Source of the DNA: Tatlockia sp.
GTDB taxonomy: Bacteria; Pseudomonadota; Gammaproteobacteria; Legionellales; Legionellaceae
Assembly: GCA_013697725.1 (NCBI GenBank)
Contig: JACCWI010000055.1
Span: 343,759-407,758, forward strand
Length of the DNA: 64,000 nucleotides
Direction: 5' to 3'
The notes below the pieces were generated by a model. It did no database searches. It was not told where the DNA came from and saw nothing but the letters and a program-made list of their open reading frames with translations. The translations under genes were made by a program, and so were the position numbers. This document shows, in pieces, positions 9,791 to 18,938 of this stretch (positions are counted from its first letter, which is position 1; each line of letters opens with the position of its first letter).

Positions 9791-10630
9791 ATGATCAGGG
9801 ATTGGAAGTATCTTGCGTTATATCTTGTCATTACTTTTACTATCTCCTGGGGAATTATTCTTGGCTACGTGGTTAACCAGCCATTCATGGTTGCCACCCT
9901 AGGCGAATTCACCCAAACAAGTCTAGCTGGAATATTGGTATTATATATGCCATCGATTGCAGGACTTTTAACTTATTATTTCGCAAATAAAGAATCAGCC
10001 CTGCGAGGGGTTTTGGCCAAGTTGGTACCGAATAAAAAAGATTTGATATGGTTTCCAATCCTTTTTTTGATTATGGTGTTCTTTGCTTTTACAAATCATT
10101 TTGTATCCCTCCTTTTTGGTGTTCCAGTACCTGAAATAACATTATCCTATGCAGAAATGGGCAGAAAAATACTGACTTTATTTGTTGAGGAAACTGGTTT
10201 AATTGGGGGTGTTTTTGGATGGACCGCGTTTTTATTACCATTTTTACAGACTAAATTCCAAAGCAATATAAAAGGGGCAGTTCTCACTGGGCTAATTTTT
10301 GGTATTTGGGTAATGCCAGCCTATCTACTTTCTCCGATTGCGATGAATAGCTCTTATTTATTATATGTTTTGCAACTAATGACATTTTTTACTTTTATCA
10401 GTTTTATTTATAATAAAACGAATGGCTGTCTAGCGTTCTATTTGTTTGCTTTCTGGCTTGCGGCAGCTGGCAGTCATATTCAGTTATATTATTTCAATAC
10501 CCAGGTACAGTTTATTCAAATTGTTTTCTTCACTGTTGGAACTTTAATATTAAAAGTTCTGTTTAATAAAAATAAAACTCATGTAGATATGCAAGATTTT
10601 AGAGTTATAGCAAATTTAGTCGAAAATTAA
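9791..10630 (+). CDS. CPBP (CAAX-like) family membrane protein with a degenerate active site
   Basis: 279-residue integral membrane protein with about seven or eight hydrophobic segments. The stretch from about residue 132 (VEETGLIGG, FGWTAFLLPFLQ, FGIWVMPAYL) aligns by eye with the CPBP intramembrane protease pattern EExGWRGxxLPxLQ ... WHxP. The Glu pair is present, but the conserved Arg after GW is replaced and the His of WHxP is Val. The family contains bacteriocin self-immunity and processing proteins, so a role in immunity or membrane handling of the cluster product is possible; catalysis is doubtful. It lies between the aminotransferase and the MFS exporter in the same direction. Confidence 0.6.
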   Translation: MIRDWKYLALYLVITFTISWGIILGYVVNQPFMVATLGEFTQTSLAGILVLYMPSIAGLLTYYFANKESALRGVLAKLVPNKKDLIWFPILFLIMVFFAFTNHFVSLLFGVPVPEITLSYAEMGRKILTLFVEETGLIGGVFGWTAFLLPFLQTKFQSNIKGAVLTGLIFGIWVMPAYLLSPIAMNSSYLLYVLQLMTFFTFISFIYNKTNGCLAFYLFAFWLAAAGSHIQLYYFNTQVQFIQIVFFTVGTLILKVLFNKNKTHVDMQDFRVIANLVEN

Positions 10631-10658
10631 TGGTATTTATAGATAGCGAGTTAGCTTT

Positions 10659-11981
10659 ATGAATTATTTCTTAATCATTTGGTTTGGCGATTTAATATCG
10701 ACCATCGGTTCTGGCTTAACAGCTTTCTCATTGGGTGCTTATGCTTTCCAGTTAACGGGTAAAGCATCTAGCACAGCAATGATTCTTTTACTAAGTTTTT
10801 TGCCAACCTTTCTATTTCGTCCCTTAGGCGGTGTTCTAGCCGATAGAATGAATCGACCGCTTTTGATTTTTTTAAGCAGCATTGGATCAGCAATTTCAAT
10901 TTTTTCAATGTATCCTTTTTTAATACAAGCTAAACCAGAATTGTTATACCTTTACCCTGGGTTAATCTTCGGTGCGCTGTTTTTTTCACTGCAAAATCCT
11001 GCATATAAAGCCATTATTTCCGATCTGATACCCCAGGAACTGTATTCTAAAGCCAGCGGTTTAACTCAGTTATCCAATGCGGCTCAGTTTTTAATTAGCC
11101 CGGTACTGGGCGGTATATTAATGAGCTATTTCAGTATAAGTACGATTATTTTAGTCGATGCTTGTTCATTTCTCCTTTGCGCCAGCTCTGCATTTTTAAT
11201 ATGGATGATCTTAAAAACCAATCAAAAGACTGTTAAAGCCCCTAAAAAACGCCTTAATGTCATGTTGGAATTATATGAGGCTTGGCAGGCTTTATTGGCA
11301 AATCGGGCTGTGTTTTTGTTAGTGTGTTTGGTATCTGTACTCTTATTTTATATTGGCTTGATTCAGGCATTATTAACGCCAATGGTATTATCGTTTGCGG
11401 ATATCAATCAACTGGGTAGGGCGCAATCTGCCTGTGCTGTTGGTATGTTAGCTGCGTCATTAATGATTAGTGTTGTACAAAGAAAGCAAACCAATGTGAC
11501 TATATTAATTTGGTCCTTGTTTGCGATGGGAATTTGTTTTTCTTTTATAGGCATGGTGGCAAATATTTGGGCTGTCATTATCCCTGGATTTTTATTTTTT
11601 GTAGCGCTTCCTTTTGCAAATAGTAGTATTGACGTGTTAATTCGAAGCAATATTGCCACCGAGAAGCAAGGAAGAATCTGGTCTCTTATTTCAGCATTTA
11701 CCTATTTAGGTTCCATACTAGCTTATGGTTGTGCAGGGTTTCTCTCTGATAAATTATTTAATCCCTTGCTCATGTCTGATGGTGCTTTGGCATCCAGTTT
11801 AGGGAAGATATTTGGCATAGGTCCAGGACGAGGAATCGCAGTTTTGTTTTTTATTTCTGGAATGCTTGTCGTTCTTCTCTCAATTATTATTGCAAGAACC
11901 GTCGCAATTAAAAAATTAGAGCCAAAACAAGATAAAGAAAAAAATTACTTTCCAGACAATGAAGCAGTGCAAACATTTTAG
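10659..11981 (+). CDS. MFS exporter of the metabolite cluster
   Basis: 440-residue major facilitator with about 12 hydrophobic segments and the loop 2-3 motif GGVLADRMNRP. It resembles the enterobactin-exporter (EntS) type of MFS proteins that accompany NRPS clusters: an N-terminus with FGDLISTIGSG and QLTGKASSTAM. It is followed 10 bases later by the type II thioesterase, so the two are co-transcribed. The likely job is proton-driven export of the lipopeptide or a precursor; the substrate is inferred from context only. Confidence 0.8.
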   Translation: MNYFLIIWFGDLISTIGSGLTAFSLGAYAFQLTGKASSTAMILLLSFLPTFLFRPLGGVLADRMNRPLLIFLSSIGSAISIFSMYPFLIQAKPELLYLYPGLIFGALFFSLQNPAYKAIISDLIPQELYSKASGLTQLSNAAQFLISPVLGGILMSYFSISTIILVDACSFLLCASSAFLIWMILKTNQKTVKAPKKRLNVMLELYEAWQALLANRAVFLLVCLVSVLLFYIGLIQALLTPMVLSFADINQLGRAQSACAVGMLAASLMISVVQRKQTNVTILIWSLFAMGICFSFIGMVANIWAVIIPGFLFFVALPFANSSIDVLIRSNIATEKQGRIWSLISAFTYLGSILAYGCAGFLSDKLFNPLLMSDGALASSLGKIFGIGPGRGIAVLFFISGMLVVLLSIIIARTVAIKKLEPKQDKEKNYFPDNEAVQTF

Positions 11982-11991
11982 AGGGATTTAA

Positions 11992-12753
11992 ATGGTAGAG
12001 CCGTTGTTTTGTAGGCTAAAGGAAGGAAGCAGCTACCAGATTATCTGCTTCCCCTATTTAGGCGGCCATGTTAACACCTATTTGAATTTGGTTTCGCAGA
12101 TCTCTATTGATGCCGAAATTTGGGTATGCAATTTGCCGGGTCGACTCAAATCGACTTCTGAACTTATCTATCGTATGGATGAACTCTTAAAACTTGTCTA
12201 TACAGCTCTGCAAACTTTGCTTCGTCCTGGAGCATTCTTTTTTGGCCATAGTATGGGTGGCATCATTAGTTATTATTTAGTTAAAGCCATTTTAGATGAG
12301 CATTATAGTTTGCCAAAGCCCGGTGCCCTAGTCTTGTCTGCATGCACTACGCCACAAGTGAATAAGAAAAACAAATATTCAACTTTATCGGAAAGCGATT
12401 TACTAAATAAGATGTTGACCTATGGGGCCATATCCGAAGATATGATTGCACAGCCTGATTTAATGGATTACTGTTTGCCAATTTTTCGAGCTGATTTCAG
12501 CATACTAGAAAGTGTAGCTGATTTCAAAAATAAACGGATTCAAATCCCTACTTATTTATTTTGGGGAGAAGAAGATAAAATTGCAACATTAAAAGAAATG
12601 GTTCGCTGGCAATACTATTTTGATAACGTCATTTATCTGCATCCTATAAAACATGGCAAGCATATGTTTGTAAACGAGGAATATCCATCCATCGCAAAAA
12701 AAATAGAAAAAATTATAACCAGTTTTGATGAAAAGAGTTCAATTGCCGTCTAA
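11992..12753 (+). CDS. Type II (editing) thioesterase
   Basis: 253-residue alpha/beta hydrolase of the GrsT/SrfD type, which removes wrong or stalled acyl groups from carrier domains of NRPS and PKS enzymes. The family opening FPYLGGHVNTY, the nucleophile motif GHSMGG near residue 85, the acidic residue in FRADFSILE near 165 and the His in KHGKHMF near 220 are all visible. No thioesterase domain is fused to the NRPS, so this enzyme is the only hydrolase seen in the cluster. SD-like AGAGGGA precedes the ATG. Confidence 0.88.
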   Translation: MVEPLFCRLKEGSSYQIICFPYLGGHVNTYLNLVSQISIDAEIWVCNLPGRLKSTSELIYRMDELLKLVYTALQTLLRPGAFFFGHSMGGIISYYLVKAILDEHYSLPKPGALVLSACTTPQVNKKNKYSTLSESDLLNKMLTYGAISEDMIAQPDLMDYCLPIFRADFSILESVADFKNKRIQIPTYLFWGEEDKIATLKEMVRWQYYFDNVIYLHPIKHGKHMFVNEEYPSIAKKIEKIITSFDEKSSIAV

Positions 12754-12813
12754 TTGCAATTTTAAAAAACGGTCTAAATTGAGCATGCGCCTACTTTTTA
12801 AGATGTTAACCTT

Positions 12814-15150
12814 ATGAAACGCAATATATTCTTAAATTTTTTTCTGAAGGATTTAGTCAAAAAAAAGACAATTATAACTATATTGTTTGCATTTATGGTG
12901 ATGGCGGCTTTTTTAGTCGCATCTGCAGCTCATATGGTTGCTGAGTTGTCTGACGCACTTCATCATTTTCTGCAACAAGCTAATCCCCCTCATTTTGCCC
13001 AATTACATGATGGGCCAATTCTGCCTCAAACTATCACTGATTGGTCGGCAAAAAATAGTTTAGTCAGTAAGTTCCAGATTGTTGAAATGCTAAAAGTAGA
13101 TGGGGAAAAAATTAAAATAGGTCATGATGCGACAGAGCAGGATTCAATCATGACAATAGATTTAGTAAAGCAGAACCAGAAATTTGATTTTTTACTCGAT
13201 CTGAATAATCATGTTCTGCAGGTAAATCCTGGCGAAATTGCAATACCCATCTATTTTCAGCAACAAAACAATCTTCATCTGGGTGATAAGGTTTACATTG
13301 ACTCCTCTACGCAACCAAAAATATTAACAATCGTTGCTTTTTTACGCGATTCACAAATGAATCCAGCAATCATCCATTCAAAGCGCTTGGTAATACATGC
13401 AGATGATTTTCAGCAATTAAAACAGACCGCAATGCCCACGAATTACCTTATTGAATTTCAGTTAACCGACCGGAATAAACTTAGCGAGTTCCGTAATCAA
13501 TATCTGATGTCTGATTTACCCAAACAGGGTCCTGATATCGATTATTATTTATATAAAACGCTTAATTCAATTACCGATGGCATGGTTATTGGAATTCTTT
13601 TTTTAGTCAGCATTTTACTAACTTTAATTGCATTATTGTGCGTTCGTTTTGCAATTATTTTTACCATTGAAGAAGACTATAAACAAATTTCTATTATGAA
13701 AGCATTGGGAATACCCAATATCTCTATTAAGAAGATGTATCTAACAAAGTATGTCTTTTTAACCTTAATAAGTTGTTTCATAGGTTATTTATTGTCATTT
13801 TTGTCAAAAAACCTGCTTACTGACAATATTCATCTTTATCTTGGATCTGCCCCAAGCTCTAGCTTGCAATATATTCTGCCTGGTGCAGCCGTTGCTACCT
13901 TAGTTGGAATTGTACTCGCATCCTGCTTTTTAGTTTTGCGTCATTTAGATAAAGTACCCGTGATAGAAGCCTTAAGTGGAAAAATAACGATTAAAAAATC
14001 TCGTCTTTTTTCAATTAGAAGCAATAAACTCAATTTGAATTTGTTCTTAGGCATTTATGATGTGCTAATTGATCCAAGAAAATTTTTATTGCCTTTTTTG
14101 GTTTTTACAGTTTGCATGTTTGTGATGATTTTGCCTTTGAATTTCTTAAATACCTTGAAGTCGCCTTCATTTATTACCTATTTGGGCATTGAAAAATCTG
14201 ATATGCGTATTGATATTCAACATAGTCCTTCTTCAGCTGAACAGTTTCAGAAGGTTAAAGAGTTAGTTAGTCAGGATCCAGATATAAATGATTATGCTAG
14301 TTCAGTTACTTATCGATATAAAATGGAAGGGCCTGATCATCGCACCCAAGTTATTAATTTGGAAACTGGAGCAGGAGCTAAATTTTCTTTAAATTATCTA
14401 AAAGGTTATCCGCCTAAGCGTGAAAATGAAGTGGCTTTGTCCTATTTAAACGCGAAAGAGCTTCATAAAAAAGTGGGGGATCAAATTAAAATATTGGCTG
14501 ATAAAGAAGACCTCTATTTTAAAGTGTCAGGAATTTATCAGGATATTACCAATGGCGGTAAAACCGCTAAAGGACTTCAGCCGCCAGATACGAATGGGGT
14601 GCCCTTACATTATTTAATGAATGTTAATTTTGGGCCTACAGTCCTTATCAATAAAAAAATTCAATCCTACCGAAATTTTTTACCAGGTTCCAGAGTGACT
14701 GATTTACAAGATTATCTGAGCCAAACAATGGGTGAATTAATTAAACAGTTGCAACAAATCTCCTGGATCAGTTTTTTTATTGCGATGGTTATCTCAATGC
14801 TCATTGCGTCTATGTTTTTAGTTATGTTGATTTATAAACAGTATCGAACTATCGCTATCATGAAAGCTCTGGGTTTTTCTGAACAAGATTTGCGCATTCA
14901 GTTTCTTATAAAAATATTATTTGTGCTCTGCTTGGGAATATTATTTAGTTTGATTACTGTGAATACCGTTGGCCAATGGTTGGTAAGTATAGTCTGGTCC
15001 TTTATGGGAGCCTCAGACCTCAGATTTATCGTAGATAAACTAACAATCTATCTAATTTTACCATTGATATTTATGACCATTGTCAGTCTGGCCACTTTAA
15101 TAAGTACAGCCAAGATTAAAAATATTAAGGTTGCTAACACCGTTGAGTAG
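12814..15150 (+). CDS. FtsX/MacB-type ABC transporter permease
   Basis: 778-residue permease with a duplicated FtsX layout: a hydrophobic segment near residues 17-38, a periplasmic domain to about 250, three helices to about 390, then a second copy starting near 420 with a periplasmic domain and three helices at the C-terminus. The cytoplasmic loop segments ISIMKALGIP and IAIMKALGFS repeat the same FtsX-type motif. Such permeases do not carry substrates through the inner membrane in the ordinary way but couple ATP hydrolysis to periplasmic extrusion. The matching ATPase starts 10 bases after the stop codon. I infer export of, or resistance to, the cluster product. Confidence 0.85.
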   Translation: MKRNIFLNFFLKDLVKKKTIITILFAFMVMAAFLVASAAHMVAELSDALHHFLQQANPPHFAQLHDGPILPQTITDWSAKNSLVSKFQIVEMLKVDGEKIKIGHDATEQDSIMTIDLVKQNQKFDFLLDLNNHVLQVNPGEIAIPIYFQQQNNLHLGDKVYIDSSTQPKILTIVAFLRDSQMNPAIIHSKRLVIHADDFQQLKQTAMPTNYLIEFQLTDRNKLSEFRNQYLMSDLPKQGPDIDYYLYKTLNSITDGMVIGILFLVSILLTLIALLCVRFAIIFTIEEDYKQISIMKALGIPNISIKKMYLTKYVFLTLISCFIGYLLSFLSKNLLTDNIHLYLGSAPSSSLQYILPGAAVATLVGIVLASCFLVLRHLDKVPVIEALSGKITIKKSRLFSIRSNKLNLNLFLGIYDVLIDPRKFLLPFLVFTVCMFVMILPLNFLNTLKSPSFITYLGIEKSDMRIDIQHSPSSAEQFQKVKELVSQDPDINDYASSVTYRYKMEGPDHRTQVINLETGAGAKFSLNYLKGYPPKRENEVALSYLNAKELHKKVGDQIKILADKEDLYFKVSGIYQDITNGGKTAKGLQPPDTNGVPLHYLMNVNFGPTVLINKKIQSYRNFLPGSRVTDLQDYLSQTMGELIKQLQQISWISFFIAMVISMLIASMFLVMLIYKQYRTIAIMKALGFSEQDLRIQFLIKILFVLCLGILFSLITVNTVGQWLVSIVWSFMGASDLRFIVDKLTIYLILPLIFMTIVSLATLISTAKIKNIKVANTVE

Positions 15151-15160
15151 GGAGTGTCAC

Positions 15161-15919
15161 ATGGATTATATCTTACAAGCCTATGACCTAGGTAAATCAT
15201 ATGTGCAAAATGGCAAAGAAAATGCCATTCTGAAAAATATAAATTTTCAGGTTGAATCAGGGGAATTTATTGCAATCATGGGGCCGTCTGGGGCTGGTAA
15301 ATCCACTTTATTATACTGTTTAAACGGTATGGATGAGATAAGTTCTGGACGTTTACTATTTGATAAACAAGAATTAAATTCTCTAAAAGAAAAGCAAATT
15401 TCTATAATTCGTTTACATAAAATGGGCGTTATTTTTCAACAGGTGCAACTTATTCATAATTTATCGATTCTCGATAATATATTAATGCCCGCTTATCTCG
15501 CCAAGAAGGAGGATAAAACCAAGATCGATAAATTTGCATTTGATTTAATGGAAAAAATGCAAATTCGCCATCTGTCTGCAAGTGATATTACTCAGGCCTC
15601 AGGTGGACAATTACAGCGCGTAGCCATTTGTCGAGCCCTGATTAACCGTCCAAAAATGATTTTTGGTGATGAACCCACGGGAGCGCTCAATTCACAATCC
15701 GCGCTTGATGTTATGGATATTTTAATCGACCTTAATAAAAACGGCATGACCTGTCTCTTAGCCACCCATGACTTAAAAGTTGCGGCAAGAGCGGATAAAA
15801 TTATTTACATCCTCGATGGAACAATTGCAGGAGAAAAACACCTTGGTAAATATGATGCCCATCATCATCGTGACCGAGAAAAACTAGTTTCCGATTGGTT
15901 ATCGGATCTTGGATTTTAA
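15161..15919 (+). CDS. ABC transporter ATPase (LolD/MacB-like)
   Basis: 252-residue ATPase with Walker A GPSGAGKST, signature ASGGQLQR (Ala in place of the usual Leu), Walker B MIFGDEPTGAL and switch His in ATHDLKVA. It is the partner of the FtsX-type permease just upstream. I chose the ATG at 15161, preceded by TAGGGAGTG, over an upstream in-frame ATG at 15131 that overlaps the permease gene. The C-terminus has a His-rich patch (DAHHHRDRE) of unknown meaning. Confidence 0.88.
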   Translation: MDYILQAYDLGKSYVQNGKENAILKNINFQVESGEFIAIMGPSGAGKSTLLYCLNGMDEISSGRLLFDKQELNSLKEKQISIIRLHKMGVIFQQVQLIHNLSILDNILMPAYLAKKEDKTKIDKFAFDLMEKMQIRHLSASDITQASGGQLQRVAICRALINRPKMIFGDEPTGALNSQSALDVMDILIDLNKNGMTCLLATHDLKVAARADKIIYILDGTIAGEKHLGKYDAHHHRDREKLVSDWLSDLGF

Positions 15920-15960
15920 ATATAGAACATCTGTTTTATCTTTACCTATAAGGATTTATC

Positions 15961-17937
15961 ATGAAAGAGAAAAAAGAAAACCATTCAGAAAATAAAGGAA
16001 GCCTCTCCAGTTTTTTTGGGGCTACCATTGGTACCTTGGCATCCTACGTTTACAATTCTGACAATAAGTCGAAAATGCTTGCTATTCATACTTTAGGAGT
16101 CCTTGAGACTGCCACTCAAGTTATGACTTCGCTTTTGGTTACGACCTGGTTAAGTGAAACTGCTATTAATCAATCGCAAGATGAGAATGCTAAATTCCTG
16201 TTATGGGGGGCAACTGCTGGTTTCATTACTGGGTTAGTACTCCCGCGAATACGTAATTCTCTTATGGATTCTGTTAAACGCAATGTCCAGCAAGAGATTA
16301 CTTTAGACATGGTAGAGAAAATCTATGATGGGGAATTAAATGAATTAATGGGTCAACCCACAGGCGAGCCTGCAGCGATTATCTCTAAAAACTATGGCTC
16401 GGTTCAAAATGTAATGCCCATTGTCGTATCTGATTTATTACCTATTTTAACTGAAACACTCATGATCAGTAGCGTATTATCCTACAAGTTTGGCAAGGTA
16501 GGCTTGGTGCCTGCGGGAGTATTATTTCCTTATATGTTTGCGGCAGTAGGAGGGGAGCTATTTTCCTTGCTTCTTAAGGTTAAGAATCAAAGTATGATGG
16601 TGGAAGGCTTTGGGAAACTTCTCGAGGTAATTAACAACTATATTCCCGCTCACCAATTTGGAAATGTCGATAAAGAAATTGATAAGCTCAAACAAGCGCT
16701 TGAAAATTTAGGCGAATCATTTAAAGGTGTCTATCGAGCCGAAAATGGCACAGCATTGGCTTTGTCACTGGTGTCAAAACTAGGAATGTTAAGTGCATTA
16801 GCCGCTGTTTATTACTATCCCCCCACCGCAAATTTTTGGAAAAAAGATTTTTTAACCTTTGGTTATTTTCTAATGAAATCAAATTTTTTAATAGAATCTT
16901 TACCGCCTAAAATTTCTGCATTTTTTACAGGACTTATCGATACAAATCTGATCGTTGATTTCTTCAAACAAAAATCAGCTGTGCCTGATCCCATAAACCC
17001 CAAGTCTTTAAACTTATCTCAAGCTCCAGAGATAGAATTTAGGAATGTCTGTTTTAATTACGGTTCTGATAAACCTGGGGTTAAGGATATTAACTTTGTA
17101 ATTAAACCTGGGCAAAAAATTGCAATAATGGGGGCTACAGGCTCGGGAAAAACCACCTTATTGAAATTATTACAACGCTTTTATGACTTTGAAGGGGAAA
17201 TTTTAATTAATGGCATTAATATTAGAGAGGTTAAAAAAGCAGAATTAAGAGCGTCTTTTTCTGTGGTGTCTCAAGATATTCCACTCATGCCAGAAACCCT
17301 TACTGAGAATATTCGCTATGGAGATAGAACAGCAAAAGACAGCGAAGTTTTTGAAGCTGCAAATTTTGCAAAATTAAATATAGAGCAAGAGCGTTTTTCA
17401 GTAAAAGTTGAAAAAGATGGCTCTAATTTTTCAGGGGGAGAAAAACAACGCGTTAATCTCGCCAGAGCGTTATTGAAACGTAACAGTCATATTTTTCTCT
17501 TAGATGAGCCTACGTCTGCGCTTGATCAGATAACAGCCCAACAAGTTCATGACAGTCTTGATGAATTAACCACTAATATCACCTCGGTTATGGTTACTCA
17601 TGACCCGAATGCGGTAATGCACGTTGATACTATTTTATACATGGAGCAAGGTAAAATTGTTGAATACGGTTCATTTGAAGAATTAATGCAAAATAAAGGA
17701 CTTTTTTATCAACAATTTAATATCCAGTGTGAAAAATTAGGCATCAACGCTAATGATATTAAGCCTCACAAAAAAGAAGATAACTCTAAAACCAAAGAGT
17801 TTTTAAATTGGCGAGAACAAAGAAGAACTTCCTCCGTAGTACCTTTTTCTGTATTTACTAAACAAATTTCAAGAGAGACTAATGACCTTGAAGATCAAAC
17901 ACAGTTGGAAGAAGGTTTAAGAAAAAAAACAATGTAA
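15961..17937 (+). CDS. Half-size ABC exporter (membrane domain fused to ATPase)
   Basis: 658 residues. The N-terminal part (about 40-340) is a type 1 exporter membrane domain with hydrophobic segments near 40, 75, 155-200, 265 and 300. The ATPase at about 355-600 has Walker A GATGSGKTT, signature FSGGEKQR, Walker B HIFLLDEPTSALD and switch His in VTHDPNAV. A charged tail of about 60 residues follows and is not part of the usual fold. Preceded by AAGGATT eight bases before the ATG and in line with the cluster genes, it is the last gene of the island; it would work as a homodimer. Confidence 0.85.
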   Translation: MKEKKENHSENKGSLSSFFGATIGTLASYVYNSDNKSKMLAIHTLGVLETATQVMTSLLVTTWLSETAINQSQDENAKFLLWGATAGFITGLVLPRIRNSLMDSVKRNVQQEITLDMVEKIYDGELNELMGQPTGEPAAIISKNYGSVQNVMPIVVSDLLPILTETLMISSVLSYKFGKVGLVPAGVLFPYMFAAVGGELFSLLLKVKNQSMMVEGFGKLLEVINNYIPAHQFGNVDKEIDKLKQALENLGESFKGVYRAENGTALALSLVSKLGMLSALAAVYYYPPTANFWKKDFLTFGYFLMKSNFLIESLPPKISAFFTGLIDTNLIVDFFKQKSAVPDPINPKSLNLSQAPEIEFRNVCFNYGSDKPGVKDINFVIKPGQKIAIMGATGSGKTTLLKLLQRFYDFEGEILINGINIREVKKAELRASFSVVSQDIPLMPETLTENIRYGDRTAKDSEVFEAANFAKLNIEQERFSVKVEKDGSNFSGGEKQRVNLARALLKRNSHIFLLDEPTSALDQITAQQVHDSLDELTTNITSVMVTHDPNAVMHVDTILYMEQGKIVEYGSFEELMQNKGLFYQQFNIQCEKLGINANDIKPHKKEDNSKTKEFLNWREQRRTSSVVPFSVFTKQISRETNDLEDQTQLEEGLRKKTM

Positions 17938-17962
17938 TAACAGACCACTATCAAAATTAGGA

Positions 17963-17999
17963 TAGCCGCGACCTTAAAGCGTTAACCGGGAAGCGGCTA
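17963..17999 (+). terminator. Possible weak hairpin terminator after the metabolite island
   Basis: Arms TAGCCGC (17963-17969) and GCGGCTA (17993-17999) enclose a 23-base loop just after the last ABC gene. There is no T-run, so intrinsic termination is uncertain; a Rho-dependent end is equally possible. Confidence 0.3.
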
Positions 18000-18079
18000 A
18001 TTACCAGAATAAATAAACATAAACCAAAAGATCTTAGTCAAACTCAGAATTTACATTTTCAAAAGCATTGGAGCTGCTG

Positions 18080-18088
18080 TGATATAAT
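18080..18088 (+). promoter_or_regulatory. Extended -10 promoter for the AraC-type regulator
   Basis: TGA followed by a perfect TATAAT at 18083-18088 matches the extended -10 pattern TGnTATAAT. No good -35 lies 16-18 bases upstream, which extended -10 promoters tolerate. The start codon is 32 bases downstream. Confidence 0.55.
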
Positions 18089-18120
18089 ATTTTTTATTAA
18101 GTACAGTTCCCGGATATTTT

Positions 18121-18867
18121 GTGTTTACTAATCGCATTGAGCTTCGTTCTTACCCAATCGAAAGTTGCAGTCATGCACATGACTTTGCCCAGTTAGTTTT
18201 GCCGGTTTCAGGATCTATGGAGCTTGAAGTGGGTCATTATTCTAGGGTCATTAATAATGATGTTGGAGTTTATATTGAACCGAATGAGCGACATTGCTTT
18301 GCCGGAAGCCAAAAAAATCTGTTTTTAGTCATTGATGTTACAGATAAAAGTCCTCTATCTAGCGAAATTTTTAAGTCTAATATTCTTAATCTATCTCTAA
18401 GCACTAAGAAACTCATTGAATTTACTCACCAGTATTTAGTGGAATATAAAAGAGATTTTTTTACAGAATCTCTAATTAATCCATTGCTATTGCATTTAGC
18501 AGCCAATTCTTTTTCACCAGAGCCTGATCTAATAGTTATGAAAGCAAAACATTGGATTAATTCTCATTTCACAGATTCTGTTAATTTGGGTCGGGTAGCG
18601 AGAGAATGTTGTTTAAGTATTAGCCAATTACAGCGTCGTTTTAAGCAAGCTCTGGGTTGTGGTATGGCCGAATATTGGCGAATAAAAAAAATACAGCATG
18701 CACAAAGCCTTCTAACGCAAAGAAATATTTCTATCGAAGCCATCGCCTACAAGATAGGTTATGAAAATTTATCGGCCTTTAGTCGGCGCTTTTCGCAAAT
18801 AGTTGGGATGTCCCCCTCCCAATGGCGAAAAAAAAGCGTTAACTGCACAGAAAATGCAGCTAACTGA
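18121..18867 (+). CDS. AraC-family transcriptional regulator
   Basis: 248 residues from a GTG start. The N-terminal half is a cupin-type sensor domain (HDFAQLVLPVSGSMELEVG, then EPNERHCF). The C-terminal 100 residues carry two helix-turn-helix units (GRVARECCLSISQLQRRFKQ and EAIAYKIGYENLSAFSRRF) and the family ending GMSPSQWR. The divergence from the upstream island is only about 180 bases, and an EamA exporter follows about 70 bases downstream, so control of that exporter, or of the metabolite island, is possible. The ligand is unknown. Confidence 0.88.
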   Translation: MFTNRIELRSYPIESCSHAHDFAQLVLPVSGSMELEVGHYSRVINNDVGVYIEPNERHCFAGSQKNLFLVIDVTDKSPLSSEIFKSNILNLSLSTKKLIEFTHQYLVEYKRDFFTESLINPLLLHLAANSFSPEPDLIVMKAKHWINSHFTDSVNLGRVARECCLSISQLQRRFKQALGCGMAEYWRIKKIQHAQSLLTQRNISIEAIAYKIGYENLSAFSRRFSQIVGMSPSQWRKKSVNCTENAAN

Positions 18868-18938
18868 TAACTAATTTTAGAAATTAATTGATAGACTAGA
18901 AATTCATTTAGTGTGTTAATTATTCAAAGGCCATTGAT

